Positions 35,894-43,822 of a stretch of 64,000 nucleotides of DNA are shown one piece after another. The notes under the pieces are model-generated. The model ran no database searches, was not told where the DNA came from, and saw only the letters and a program-made list of their open reading frames with translations. The stretch covers positions 1 to 64,000 of the forward strand of contig CANQGT010000008.1 in NCBI GenBank assembly GCA_947623505.1, written 5' to 3'. The DNA is from an uncultured Clostridia bacterium (GTDB taxonomy: Bacteria; Bacillota; Clostridia; Oscillospirales; Acutalibacteraceae). Position 1 is the first letter of the stretch; each line of letters opens with the position of its first letter. The position numbers and the translations under genes were made by a program.

Positions 35894-35939
35894 ATTATTT
35901 CCTCGTTTCTTTAAGAAATATCGGCGATAATAGCGCGCC

Positions 35940-36134
35940 GAAACGGGCGGATCGTTTTTCGTCCGCCCGCGAAATTCAATTAAAGGCAAATCCGTTTCAC
36001 TTGCTTATTTACGAACGGAATTTGCAAGCACCTTTGCCTTTGTAAAGAGTTTTCCCTATCCTGTTAATAATATTTATCAACATTCCGTTCGGCGTGCGGT
36101 TCTTTCGGATTGCATCGTCGAATAGCCTATAATC
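35940..36134 (-). ncRNA. Candidate structured RNA, possibly 6S-like
   Basis: About 195 bases with its own promoter and terminator. Pairing elements seen: AUUCGA with UUGAAU (ends, 36118-36123 and 35974-35979), GCAAUCCG with CGGAUUUGC (36106-36113 and 35986-35994), then a large open region on both sides, then a perfect 10-bp stem CGAACGGAAU/AUUCCGUUCG (36082-36091 and 36012-36021). This closing stem, central bubble and apical stem resembles 6S RNA, and the length fits. CUUGC and GCAAG within it can form an alternative pair. It could instead be a leader controlling the M16 gene. I could not match a known consensus. Confidence 0.45.
35944..35969 (-). terminator. Terminator of the candidate RNA
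   Basis: CGGGCGGA / TCCGCCCG on the minus strand with a 10-base loop, followed by TTT. The T-run is short. Confidence 0.65.
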
Positions 36135-36140
36135 AAAAAT

Positions 36141-36169
36141 ATTATAGCAATTCGTCTTTTTAAAATCAA
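36141..36169 (-). promoter_or_regulatory. Promoter of the candidate RNA
   Basis: TTGATT (36169-36164) and TATAAT (36146-36141) on the minus strand with a 17-bp spacer. A G about 7 bases downstream (36134) is a plausible start. Confidence 0.75.
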
Positions 36170-36192
36170 TTCCCGCATAGGCAAAAATTGCA

Positions 36193-36222
36193 AAAAAGAG
36201 AACTTTTTCAAGCTCTCTTTTT
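36193..36222 (-). terminator. Terminator of araBAD
   Basis: On the minus strand AAAAAGAGA pairs with TCTCTTTTT, plus an inner CTT/AAG, loop of four, ending in a T-run. It lies 10 bp after the araD stop. Confidence 0.8.
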
Positions 36223-36231
36223 CAAAATTCA

Positions 36232-36939
36232 TTATTTTTGCCCGTAATAGGCGTTTTTTCCGTGCTTTCTCTGATAATGCTTATCGAGAAGATACTGCTC
36301 TATACCTATATTTGAGCTTTCATCGGCAAAGGCTACGCTTTCGGTGCGCACAGCCATTTTTGCCACCTCTTCAAGAATGAGAGCGTTTTCAACAGCCTTG
36401 AACGGGTCTTTTCCCCAGGTGAACGGCCCGTGGCGGTGAACGAGAACGGCTGGACATTCGTTAGGCTTTATGCCTCTTTTTGCGAATTCCTCTACTATCA
36501 CCTTGCCGGTGTTGAGCTCATATTCGCCCTTGACTTCCGCCTCGGTAAGCCCCCTCGCGCAGGGAACCGCGCCGTTAGCGAAGTCGGCGTGTGTGGTGCC
36601 GTAGGCGGGAATATCCCTGCCCGCCTGCGCCCAAGAGCACGCCCAGCTTGAATGCGTATGCACGATACCGCCTATATCTTTGAAATTTCTGTATAGCTCA
36701 AGATGGGTCGGCGTGTCGGACGACGGATTGAGCCTGCCCTCGACCTTGTTTCCGTCCAAATCCATAACCACCATATCATCGGCAGTCATAGTTGAATAAG
36801 GCACGCCGGACGGCTTGATAACAAAGAGCCCCTTTTCTCTATCTATACCCGAAACATTGCCCCAGGTAAGCACAACGAGACCGTACTCAACAAGCTGTAA
36901 ATTAGCTCTGAAAACTTTTTCCTTTAATTCTTCAAGCAT
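36232..36939 (-). CDS. araD: L-ribulose-5-phosphate 4-epimerase
   Basis: A 235-residue class II aldolase-fold enzyme that converts L-ribulose 5-phosphate to D-xylulose 5-phosphate, feeding the pentose phosphate route. The start [20 protein letters not shown], the zinc ligands in [15 protein letters not shown] and the third ligand in [12 protein letters not shown] are all present. It is the last gene of araB-araA-araD, nine bp after araA, and is followed by a terminator. Confidence 0.96.
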   Translation of the reverse strand: MLEELKEKVFRANLQLVEYGLVVLTWGNVSGIDREKGLFVIKPSGVPYSTMTADDMVVMDLDGNKVEGRLNPSSDTPTHLELYRNFKDIGGIVHTHSSWACSWAQAGRDIPAYGTTHADFANGAVPCARGLTEAEVKGEYELNTGKVIVEEFAKRGIKPNECPAVLVHRHGPFTWGKDPFKAVENALILEEVAKMAVRTESVAFADESSNIGIEQYLLDKHYQRKHGKNAYYGQK

Positions 36940-36948
36940 TTTTTAGCC

Positions 36949-38421
36949 TCACATTCCGAGTTTATAAGCAATATCGTTGTAAAACAGTTCTTTTCTGAAT
37001 TCGTTTATCTCCGTATTTTCATTGATATGTACGAACTCGATACCCATAATTTCGGCAAAATCACGCATATTATCGGCGGTAAGACTGTAGGAAAGCACGC
37101 TGTGGTGAGCGCCGCCCGCATAAATCCACGCCTCGGCGGAAGTCTGAAGACAAGGAAGCGGTTTCCAAAGCACACCGGCTACGGGGAGCTTCGGCATATC
37201 GTTTACCTGCTCTTTACATTCAACGTCGTTGCATATCATACGGAGTCTGTCGCCCATATCGACGAGGGTAACAACAATACCCTTGCCTGTCTGCGCTTTG
37301 AAAACGAGACGGGCGGGATCTTCTCTGTCGCCTATTCCGAGCGGATGTACCTGAATTTTCGGCTTTTCGGCGGCGCAGGTGGGGCAAACCTCCAGCATAT
37401 GCGAACCGAGAAGCATCTCGTTACCGGGCTCAAAGTGGTAGGTGTAATCCTCCATAAACACCGTGCCGCCGTCAAGCCCCTCCGCCATGGATTTCATAAC
37501 GCGGAGCATTGCGGCTACTTTCCAGTCGCCCTCAGCGCCGAAGCCGTAGCCTTGGCGCATAAGATCCTGAGCGGCAAGGCCGGGAAGCTGGCGAAGCCCC
37601 TGCAAATCCTCAAAATTCGTGTGGAAAGCGTTGAAGCCGTATCTTTCAAGGAACTTTTTGAGAGCGACCTCTTCCCTCGCCTGATAGCGAACGGCCTCGA
37701 TATTATCCGTATTCATAACGTAGTTTTTATCATATTCGGCCATCTGAGCGTCGATCTCGTCGTCGGTCACCGCCTCGACCTCTCTGATTATATCGCCCAC
37801 TCCGTAATGGCTTATCTGCCAACCGAGCTTTATCTGAGCCTCAACCTTATCGCCGTCCGTAACGGCAACGTTTCTCATATTATCGGAAATTCTGAGCACA
37901 TGGGTCTTTCTTGACTCTGCCGCGCCGACTGCCGCGCGGATCCAGCAGGCGAGCTTGTTTTGAAATTCCTCGTCTTTCCAATAGCCCGCTATAACCTTTC
38001 TTTTAAGACGCATACGGGCGGCGATATAACCGTGCTCTCTGTCCCCATGGGCGGACTGATTGAGATTCATAAAATCCATATCTATCTCTGACCAGGGAAT
38101 ATCCCTGTTATACTGCGTATTCATATGAAGATACGGCTTTTTAAGAGCGCTTAGGCCGGCGATCCAAGCCTTTGACGGCGAAAAAGTGTGCATCCAAGTA
38201 ATAACGCCGGCGCATTTTTCATCGCTGTTCGCGGCCTGCATAATATCGAAAATTTCCTTTGAAGTCTTAACGCAGGGCTTAGCGATTATTTTGCAGGGCA
38301 TCTTTTTGCTCCATTCCGCGCACATTTCGGCGGAATGCGAGTTTATAGTTTCAAAAATGTCCTCGCCGTAGAGGAACTGAGTTCCCACAACAAACCAAAA
38401 TTCATAATCTTTAATTGCCAT
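36949..38421 (-). CDS. araA: L-arabinose isomerase
   Basis: A 490-residue cytosolic isomerase making L-ribulose from L-arabinose. It opens KDYEFWFVVGTQFLYGED; Mn-binding residues lie in GGTVFMEDYTYHFEPGNEML and GSHMLEVCP, with the last His in GGAHHSVLS. The ATG at 38421 has AAAGGAG upstream at nine bases; a longer frame has no such site and overlaps araB. It lies between araB and araD. Confidence 0.97.
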   Translation of the reverse strand: MAIKDYEFWFVVGTQFLYGEDIFETINSHSAEMCAEWSKKMPCKIIAKPCVKTSKEIFDIMQAANSDEKCAGVITWMHTFSPSKAWIAGLSALKKPYLHMNTQYNRDIPWSEIDMDFMNLNQSAHGDREHGYIAARMRLKRKVIAGYWKDEEFQNKLACWIRAAVGAAESRKTHVLRISDNMRNVAVTDGDKVEAQIKLGWQISHYGVGDIIREVEAVTDDEIDAQMAEYDKNYVMNTDNIEAVRYQAREEVALKKFLERYGFNAFHTNFEDLQGLRQLPGLAAQDLMRQGYGFGAEGDWKVAAMLRVMKSMAEGLDGGTVFMEDYTYHFEPGNEMLLGSHMLEVCPTCAAEKPKIQVHPLGIGDREDPARLVFKAQTGKGIVVTLVDMGDRLRMICNDVECKEQVNDMPKLPVAGVLWKPLPCLQTSAEAWIYAGGAHHSVLSYSLTADNMRDFAEIMGIEFVHINENTEINEFRKELFYNDIAYKLGM

Positions 38422-38434
38422 AATAAAATCTCCT

Positions 38435-40015
38435 TTATATATTTTCTGCCGCCGCTTTTTCCGCGGCAAGACCTGCTTTAAACAGTTTCATATATTCGGC
38501 AAAGCCCTTTACATCATCGGGGTCGGGCTCGATAACTGAGCTTTCATACCTGTTGAAAACCCTGTTGTTGAGATAATCCTCGAGCGCCTCGCCGTCCTTT
38601 TTATCAACGCAATATCTGGCAAGCACGGCGATACCCCACGCTCCGCCCTCGCCCGCCGTTTCCATAACGGCAACAGGCGTATTCATCGCTCCGGCCATAA
38701 GCTTTTGACCGACAACGGGAGTTTTGAACAGCCCGCCGTGACCCATAAGGCAGTCTATCTTCGCGTTTTCCTTTTCAATTATTTCCATTCCGATTTTAAG
38801 GGTAGCCATCGTGGAATAAATCTGCGCCCTGAAGAAATTGGCGAGATTGAATTTAGCGTCCTGCTTGCGCATAAACAGCGGTCTGCCGTCCTGAGTGTGG
38901 GCAACCGGCTCACCCGAAAAGAAATTGTAATTCACAACGCCGCCGCAGTCTGCGTCGCCCTCAAGCGCCTTTTCATAGAGCAGATCGTAAATCTGAGGCT
39001 TTGAGAGGCTGCTGCCGCTCGCCTTCGCGAATTCGCAGAAAACGCCAACCCAATAATCAAGATCGGTACAGCAGTTGTTGCAATGAACCATTGCGACGGG
39101 CTTGCCCGTGGGCGTTGTTACCATATCGATTTCCTCATATACCTTTGAAAGCTGGCTTTCAAGAACGACCATAGAGAAAATGGAGGTTCCCGCCGAAACG
39201 TTGCCCGTTTTTACGCCGACGCTGTTTGTGGCGACCATTCCCGTTCCGGCGTCACCCTCCGGCGGGCACATAGCCGCGCCGGCTTTAAGAGTGCCGCTTG
39301 GGTCAAGCAGCCGCACGCCCTCCTCGGTGAGAAAACCGGCATTATCGCCCGCCGTAAGCACCTTTGGAAGTATATCGCGGATATTCCAACCGCAAGCCTT
39401 TACTTTTTCAAGAGATGAAAACTTTTTGAGCATATCTTCATTGTAATCGCGGGTTTCGCTGTCTATCGGAAACATACCCGAAGCCTCGCCGACTCCGAGA
39501 GCGTTCACGCCGGAAAGCATTTTGTGAACATATCCGGCAAGCGTAGTAAGGCAGGCGATTTTCCCGACGTGCTCTTCGCCGTTGAGTATGGCCTGATAGA
39601 GATGAGCGATGCTCCACCTTTGCGGAATATTGAAATCAAAAAGCTTTGTAAGTTCTGAGGCGGCCTGCGCCGTAGTTGTGTTACGCCAAGTTCTGAACGG
39701 GGCAAGAAGCTCTCCCGTTTCATCAAACGGAAGGTAACCGTGCATCATAGCGGATATGCCTATTGATGAAAGAGAAGATATTTTCGAGCCGTATTTTTTG
39801 AGCACATCGTCATTCAGCTTTGCGTAAGCGTCCTGAAGACCGCTCCAAACATCGTCCAAATGATAAGTCCAATAGCCGTTTTCAAGCCTGTTTTCCCAAG
39901 TGTGCCCGCCCGTGGCTATGGGATTACAGTTTTCATCAACAAGGACCGCTTTTATTCTTGTTGAGCCGAATTCAACGCCGAGCGATTCTTTTCCGCTCAA
40001 TATATAATTTGCCAT
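38435..40015 (-). CDS. araB: FGGY-family kinase, probable L-ribulokinase
   Basis: A 526-residue sugar kinase. The N-terminal ATPase motif is GVEFGSTRIKAVLVDE near residue 12, followed by SSIGISAMMHGYLPFDETGE and the C-terminal CLMGHGGLFKTPVVGQ. It is the variant FGGY type found beside araA and araD in Clostridia rather than the classic AraB form, so the name rests on the operon as much as on sequence. It phosphorylates L-ribulose before the AraD step. It is first in the operon. Confidence 0.88.
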   Translation of the reverse strand: MANYILSGKESLGVEFGSTRIKAVLVDENCNPIATGGHTWENRLENGYWTYHLDDVWSGLQDAYAKLNDDVLKKYGSKISSLSSIGISAMMHGYLPFDETGELLAPFRTWRNTTTAQAASELTKLFDFNIPQRWSIAHLYQAILNGEEHVGKIACLTTLAGYVHKMLSGVNALGVGEASGMFPIDSETRDYNEDMLKKFSSLEKVKACGWNIRDILPKVLTAGDNAGFLTEEGVRLLDPSGTLKAGAAMCPPEGDAGTGMVATNSVGVKTGNVSAGTSIFSMVVLESQLSKVYEEIDMVTTPTGKPVAMVHCNNCCTDLDYWVGVFCEFAKASGSSLSKPQIYDLLYEKALEGDADCGGVVNYNFFSGEPVAHTQDGRPLFMRKQDAKFNLANFFRAQIYSTMATLKIGMEIIEKENAKIDCLMGHGGLFKTPVVGQKLMAGAMNTPVAVMETAGEGGAWGIAVLARYCVDKKDGEALEDYLNNRVFNRYESSVIEPDPDDVKGFAEYMKLFKAGLAAEKAAAENI

Positions 40016-40046
40016 TATTTACCTCCGTTAAATTATTATCATTTTA

Positions 40047-40075
40047 ATTTTACAACATCGCCGCGTATTTTTCAA
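40047..40075 (-). promoter_or_regulatory. araBAD promoter
   Basis: TTGAAA (40075-40070) and TAAAAT (40052-40047) on the minus strand, 17-bp spacer, about 30 bp before araB. No obvious AraR operator is visible. Confidence 0.6.
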
Positions 40076-40120
40076 TCTTATAGAGGCAAATAAATTTAAT
40101 ATGTTTTTTGATTTTTGGTA

Positions 40121-40149
40121 TTGACTTTATAAAAATTAAATGTTATTAT
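40121..40149 (+). promoter_or_regulatory. Promoter of tRNA-Met
   Basis: TTGACT (40121-40126) and TATTAT (40144-40149) with a 17-bp spacer, 23 bp before the tRNA. Confidence 0.75.
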
Positions 40150-40172
40150 ATCAAAGTCGTATTGAGACACAA

Positions 40173-40248
40173 GGGCCATTAGCTCAGTTGGTAGAGCTCC
40201 CGGCTCATAACCGGTCGGTCCGGGGTTCGAGTCCCTGATGGCCCACCA
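40173..40248 (+). tRNA. tRNA-Met(CAT) or CAT-anticodon tRNA-Ile
   Basis: A 76-base tRNA with encoded CCA: acceptor GGGCCAT/ATGGCCC, D-loop AGCTCAGTTGGTAGAGCT, anticodon loop CTCATAA (anticodon CAT) and T-loop GTTCGAGTC. The first base pair G-C and the absence of the C1-A72 mismatch exclude initiator tRNA. Elongator Met is more likely than lysidine-modified Ile2, but the sequence alone does not settle it. Confidence 0.93.
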
Positions 40249-40249
40249 T

Positions 40250-40280
40250 ATCGCCGCAAGCGTATTTCGCTCACGGCGAT
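40250..40280 (+). terminator. Terminator of tRNA-Met
   Basis: ATCGCCG / CGGCGAT with inner AGCG/CGCT pairing, followed by TTTTTCTTTT. Confidence 0.9.
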
Positions 40281-40412
40281 TTTTTCTTTTGCCCAAATTC
40301 GCGCGCTTTTTTAACGTTAGTTATTACGCAAAAAAGCCCTGCTTTAAGATAACCAAAAAGCAAGAGCCTTTTTAATAATCGGTATTAAGCAAAAGGCGTT
40401 TGATATTGAAGG

Positions 40413-41285
40413 TCATTTTGAAAGGATCATATTCAAAAGCTCATCCGCCGCTTTGGAATGTAGCTCCGCTCCCCGCGCAACATATATTTGCCGAGGCGGT
40501 AACGGGTCGGAAACTATAATCTCATATACATCACCGTCAGAAATTGCGTTTTTGGCAAAATCATAAACAACGCATCCGATTCCCATATTTCTTGCCGCGA
40601 AGCTGACTATTTGGGAGCTTGTGGCAAGCTCAAATTTCGGTGTTACAGTAAATCCGCGCCTGCGAAATTCGTTATCCAAAAACAACCTTGTGCTTGTGTT
40701 GCTTTCCAATAAAATCAGATGATCTTTCAAGTCAAAAACTTTGCTCGTTTCGGTTGCCCATGTTTTATCCGAGCAGATAAATATATCTCTTATCTCCCGA
40801 ACGGGATACACATCGAGTTCAGCGCAGGAAAACGGCCCGCTTACAGCGGCAAAATCAATTTTGCCTTGCTTTAGCAGCTCCAAAGTTTGCGGAGTGGGAT
40901 TATTTGTTATCGCAATATTTATATTTGGGTATTTTTTGTGAAATTCCTCAAGATACGGGAGCAGGCAAAATTCCAACGTCATATCGCTTGCGCCGATACG
41001 GATCTCTCCCATATCAAGGCGTAACATAGCCGTCAAACGATGCTCGCCTTCGGAAAAAGAGGCGATCCCGACCGATGCGTATTTGTATAAAACGCGGCCT
41101 TCTGCCGTAAGTCTAACTCCTTTGGGCGTGCGCAGGAAAAGCGGACAGCCAACCGATTCCTCAAGCCGTAAAATGCTTTGGCTTACCGCCGGCTGTGAGA
41201 TGAATAATTTTTCCGAGGCAAGAGTGATACTTTCATTCTCTGCCACACAGCAAAATATTTTATACCAATCATAATTTATATTCAT
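40413..41285 (-). CDS. LysR-family transcriptional regulator
   Basis: A 290-residue LTTR. The N-terminal winged helix-turn-helix is NESITLASEKLFISQPAVSQ followed by LRLEESVGCPLFLRTPKGV; the remainder is the ligand-binding domain with IRIGASDMTLEFCLLPYL at the hinge. It has its own promoter with an 8-bp inverted repeat around the -10 region, suggesting autoregulation. The neighbouring purA-like gene is upstream on the same strand (73-bp gap), so the usual divergent target is missing; the target may be that gene or lie elsewhere. Confidence 0.93.
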   Translation of the reverse strand: MNINYDWYKIFCCVAENESITLASEKLFISQPAVSQSILRLEESVGCPLFLRTPKGVRLTAEGRVLYKYASVGIASFSEGEHRLTAMLRLDMGEIRIGASDMTLEFCLLPYLEEFHKKYPNINIAITNNPTPQTLELLKQGKIDFAAVSGPFSCAELDVYPVREIRDIFICSDKTWATETSKVFDLKDHLILLESNTSTRLFLDNEFRRRGFTVTPKFELATSSQIVSFAARNMGIGCVVYDFAKNAISDGDVYEIIVSDPLPPRQIYVARGAELHSKAADELLNMILSK

Positions 41286-41299
41286 TATGCGCTCTCCCG

Positions 41300-41352
41300 A
41301 TAAGCTATAGTTATATTATTTTAATTATAACATAAGTGTAGCTTATTTACAA
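41300..41352 (-). promoter_or_regulatory. lysR promoter with flanking inverted repeat
   Basis: TTGTAA (41352-41347) and TATAAT (41329-41324) on the minus strand, 17-bp spacer. ATAAGCTA (41300-41307) and TAGCTTAT (41339-41346) form an 8-bp inverted repeat enclosing the -10, a likely operator. Confidence 0.6.
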
Positions 41353-41358
41353 TTCACA

Positions 41359-42633
41359 TTATCGGAAAATCGTTTGATTTCGTTTCGGTCCGACTGAAAT
41401 AATTGATACGGGAGCGCCGATTTCTTTTTCGATAAAACCGATATAATTCTTTGCTTCCTTTGGAAGACCGCTATATTGCCTGCATTCTGAAATATCGCTT
41501 TTCCAACCCTTTAGATATTCATATACCGGCTGAGATTCGCTGAGCTGAAATGTCTGCGGAAAATTTTTTGTTATTTTTCTGCCTGTTTTATAACTGACAC
41601 AAACAGGTATCTTATCCAAATAACCTAAAACATCAAGATTAGTCAATGCCAATTCGGTCGCCCCTTGAAGCATACAGCCATATCTTGCAGAAACGCAGTC
41701 AAACCACGCCATTCTGCGAGGTCGACCCGTAGCGGCGCCAAATTCGCCCTGAGCGCCGCCTCTTTTGCGAAGCTCATCGGCGGTACTGCCGGATAACTCC
41801 CCAACTAAAGGCCCTTCTCCAACACTCGTATTATAAGCTTTCACAACAGAAATTACGGATTTGATCTCATATGGAGGTATTCCAGCGCTCACACTTCCAA
41901 AACCCGCGAGCGGTGATGAGGAAGTGGAATAAGGGTAGATACCGTTTTCAATATCCCTAAGTGAACCGAGCTGACTTTCGAGCAAAATTTCTTTTCCTTG
42001 TTTTATCGCGTCATTCATATAGTACGGGCAGTCACACAAATACGGGGCTAAGCGCGACTTTAAGCAAGACAGGTAATTCATCGTTTCGCGGTAGGAAACC
42101 GCTGTTTCAACACCGTAAAAAGCTTTAAAGTAGATATTTTTATCTTCGCAAAAGCGAGAGACGATACTGCCGAGATTTTCCGAATACAATTCGGATATCT
42201 GAATGTTTTTTCTCGCGAATTTATCTGAGTAAAAAGGCCATATTCCGGAAAGAGTAGATCCGAATTTGTTTTCTCCGAGGCGTTCTTCTTCAAATTTATC
42301 CTGTAATTTGTGGACGGGCAAGAGCAGCTGCGCCCGTGACGAGACGAGGACTTTTGGAACCGGAACTCCTCTTTCTTTCAGCATTTCAAGCTCGGAGAAG
42401 AAAATATCGGCGTCAAACGCCACACCGCTTGCGATAACATTCTCAACATTGCTGTGAAACACTCCCGACGGAAGCATACGCAAAATGAATTTTCCGAAAT
42501 TATTTACTATTGTATGCCCGGCGTTCGCTCCGCCTTGATACCGCACTACAATATCCGCTTTCTCAGCGAGAAAATCCGTAATTTTACCTTTTCCCTCATC
42601 GCCGTATCCGCTACCTGTAATCGCTGTAACCAT
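41359..42633 (-). CDS. Divergent adenylosuccinate synthetase (PurA-like)
   Basis: A 424-residue PurA-fold enzyme. The GTP P-loop GYGDEGKGKITDFLAEKA retains the catalytic Asp but has Tyr in place of the usual Trp; NAGHTIV, TSSSPLAG, AATGRPRR and the C-terminal GPKRNQTI are recognisable. The IMP-binding loop normally read as TTGRGIGPAY is STLSGIWPFY here, and EGAQG is ESQLG. PurA makes adenylosuccinate from IMP and Asp; altered substrate-site loops leave the substrate open. The ATG at 42633 is supported by GGAGG seven bases upstream. Confidence 0.82.
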   Translation of the reverse strand: MVTAITGSGYGDEGKGKITDFLAEKADIVVRYQGGANAGHTIVNNFGKFILRMLPSGVFHSNVENVIASGVAFDADIFFSELEMLKERGVPVPKVLVSSRAQLLLPVHKLQDKFEEERLGENKFGSTLSGIWPFYSDKFARKNIQISELYSENLGSIVSRFCEDKNIYFKAFYGVETAVSYRETMNYLSCLKSRLAPYLCDCPYYMNDAIKQGKEILLESQLGSLRDIENGIYPYSTSSSPLAGFGSVSAGIPPYEIKSVISVVKAYNTSVGEGPLVGELSGSTADELRKRGGAQGEFGAATGRPRRMAWFDCVSARYGCMLQGATELALTNLDVLGYLDKIPVCVSYKTGRKITKNFPQTFQLSESQPVYEYLKGWKSDISECRQYSGLPKEAKNYIGFIEKEIGAPVSIISVGPKRNQTIFR

Positions 42634-42669
42634 ATACATTCCTCCAATCAATATTTAGGATACGCTTTT

Positions 42670-42699
42670 ATTATAAAGGCCGTTTCTGAAAGAATGCAA
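42670..42699 (-). promoter_or_regulatory. Promoter of the purA-like gene
   Basis: TTGCAT (42699-42694) and TATAAT (42675-42670) on the minus strand, 18-bp spacer. Confidence 0.5.
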
Positions 42700-42761
42700 A
42701 TATCGGAATGTTATTAAATGAATAAGCAGAGCTTATCTCTTTTTACCCGCACATATACAAA

Positions 42762-42784
42762 AAAGCCGTAGGCTCCACGGCTTT
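42762..42784 (-). terminator. Terminator of ldh
   Basis: AAAGCCGT / ACGGCTTT with a 7-base loop and a T-rich minus-strand tail, 20 bp after the ldh stop. Confidence 0.8.
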
Positions 42785-42804
42785 ATTTATATACTTAATA
42801 TATA

Positions 42805-43749
42805 TTACATTCCGATTTCGTCTATCATTTCCTTTATGACGGAGCAGGATTTTTCAAACTTTTCCCGTTCTTCTTCGTTCAGCTCCATTACAAGTATCTC
42901 CTTAACGCCGTTTCTGTTTACTACGGCGGGCACTCCGATATAAATGCCCTTTTCGCCGTATTCGCCTTTAAGATATGCGGAAACGCTGAAAACGGAATTT
43001 TCATCATTCAGTATCGCCCTTGTAAGGCGGGCAAGCACCATTCCTATTCCGTAATAGGTGGCTCCCTTTGCCTTGATTATCTCGTAGGCGGATTCACGCA
43101 CGTCGACCTCGATTTTCTTTAAATCTTCCATAATCTTCGGGTCATTATTTACTATTTCGGAAATAGGCATAACGGAAACCATGGCGTTGCTCCACGCCAC
43201 AAATTCCGAATCGCCGTGCTCGCCGATAACATAGGCGTGAACGTTGCGCGGATTTAGCTTGAAATAATCGCTCATCATATAGCGAAGCCTCGCGGAGTCA
43301 AGCGTAGTTCCCGAACCGAGCACACGCCCGCTCGGAAAGCCCGAAAGCTCATAGACTACCTTTGTCATAACGTCAACGGGGTTGCCCGCAACAAGAAAAA
43401 CGCCGTCAAACCCGCTTTCGATAACGGGATTTACAATGCTCTTGTAAATTTTATAATTCTTTTTGAGCAAATCCCGCCTCGATTCACCCTCAAGCTGGGG
43501 CGCTCCGGCGCAGATAACGACAATATCCATCTCGGCGCAGTCTTTATAATCCCCCGCCCATATTTTCATACTGCTCGGAGCGAAAGGCAGACCGTGTGAA
43601 AGATCGGCAGCCTCGCCCGCGACACGCTCTTTTTTTATATCAATAAGGCAAAGCTCATCGCATATATTCTGATTTAAGAGCGAGTAGGCAAAGCTCATAC
43701 CGACCATACCCGTGCCGATTACGGCAACTCTTTTGCTGTCCTTAAACAT
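42805..43749 (-). CDS. ldh: L-lactate dehydrogenase
   Basis: A 314-residue NAD-dependent dehydrogenase that reduces pyruvate to L-lactate in fermentation. The Rossmann motif is VIGTGMVGMSFAYSLL. The specificity residue before the loop is Gln (GAPQLEGESRRDLL), as in lactate rather than malate dehydrogenases, and the catalytic His is in GEHGDSEFVAW. AAGGTGATT precedes the start. It is a single-gene unit ended by a terminator. Confidence 0.95.
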   Translation of the reverse strand: MFKDSKRVAVIGTGMVGMSFAYSLLNQNICDELCLIDIKKERVAGEAADLSHGLPFAPSSMKIWAGDYKDCAEMDIVVICAGAPQLEGESRRDLLKKNYKIYKSIVNPVIESGFDGVFLVAGNPVDVMTKVVYELSGFPSGRVLGSGTTLDSARLRYMMSDYFKLNPRNVHAYVIGEHGDSEFVAWSNAMVSVMPISEIVNNDPKIMEDLKKIEVDVRESAYEIIKAKGATYYGIGMVLARLTRAILNDENSVFSVSAYLKGEYGEKGIYIGVPAVVNRNGVKEILVMELNEEEREKFEKSCSVIKEMIDEIGM

Positions 43750-43822
43750 ACAATCACCTTATTATATTATTTCCGGTGCATCGCTTTGCAATTCATGGCT
43801 TGCGCACGGTAAGGGTAAGCCA

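Noticed and set aside
40047-40075. AraR operator at araBAD
   Set aside because: No convincing ATTTGTACGTACAAAT-like palindrome is present near the promoter; the regulator remains unknown.
40096-40296. Minus-strand reading frame of 66 codons across the tRNA-Met locus
   Set aside because: It is the antisense of a clear tRNA gene with promoter and terminator; no ribosome binding site and no recognisable protein.
41359-42633. Phage-type PurZ (2-aminoadenine genome synthesis)
   Set aside because: PurZ lacks the catalytic Asp of the P-loop, whereas GDEGKGK is intact here; there is no phage context.
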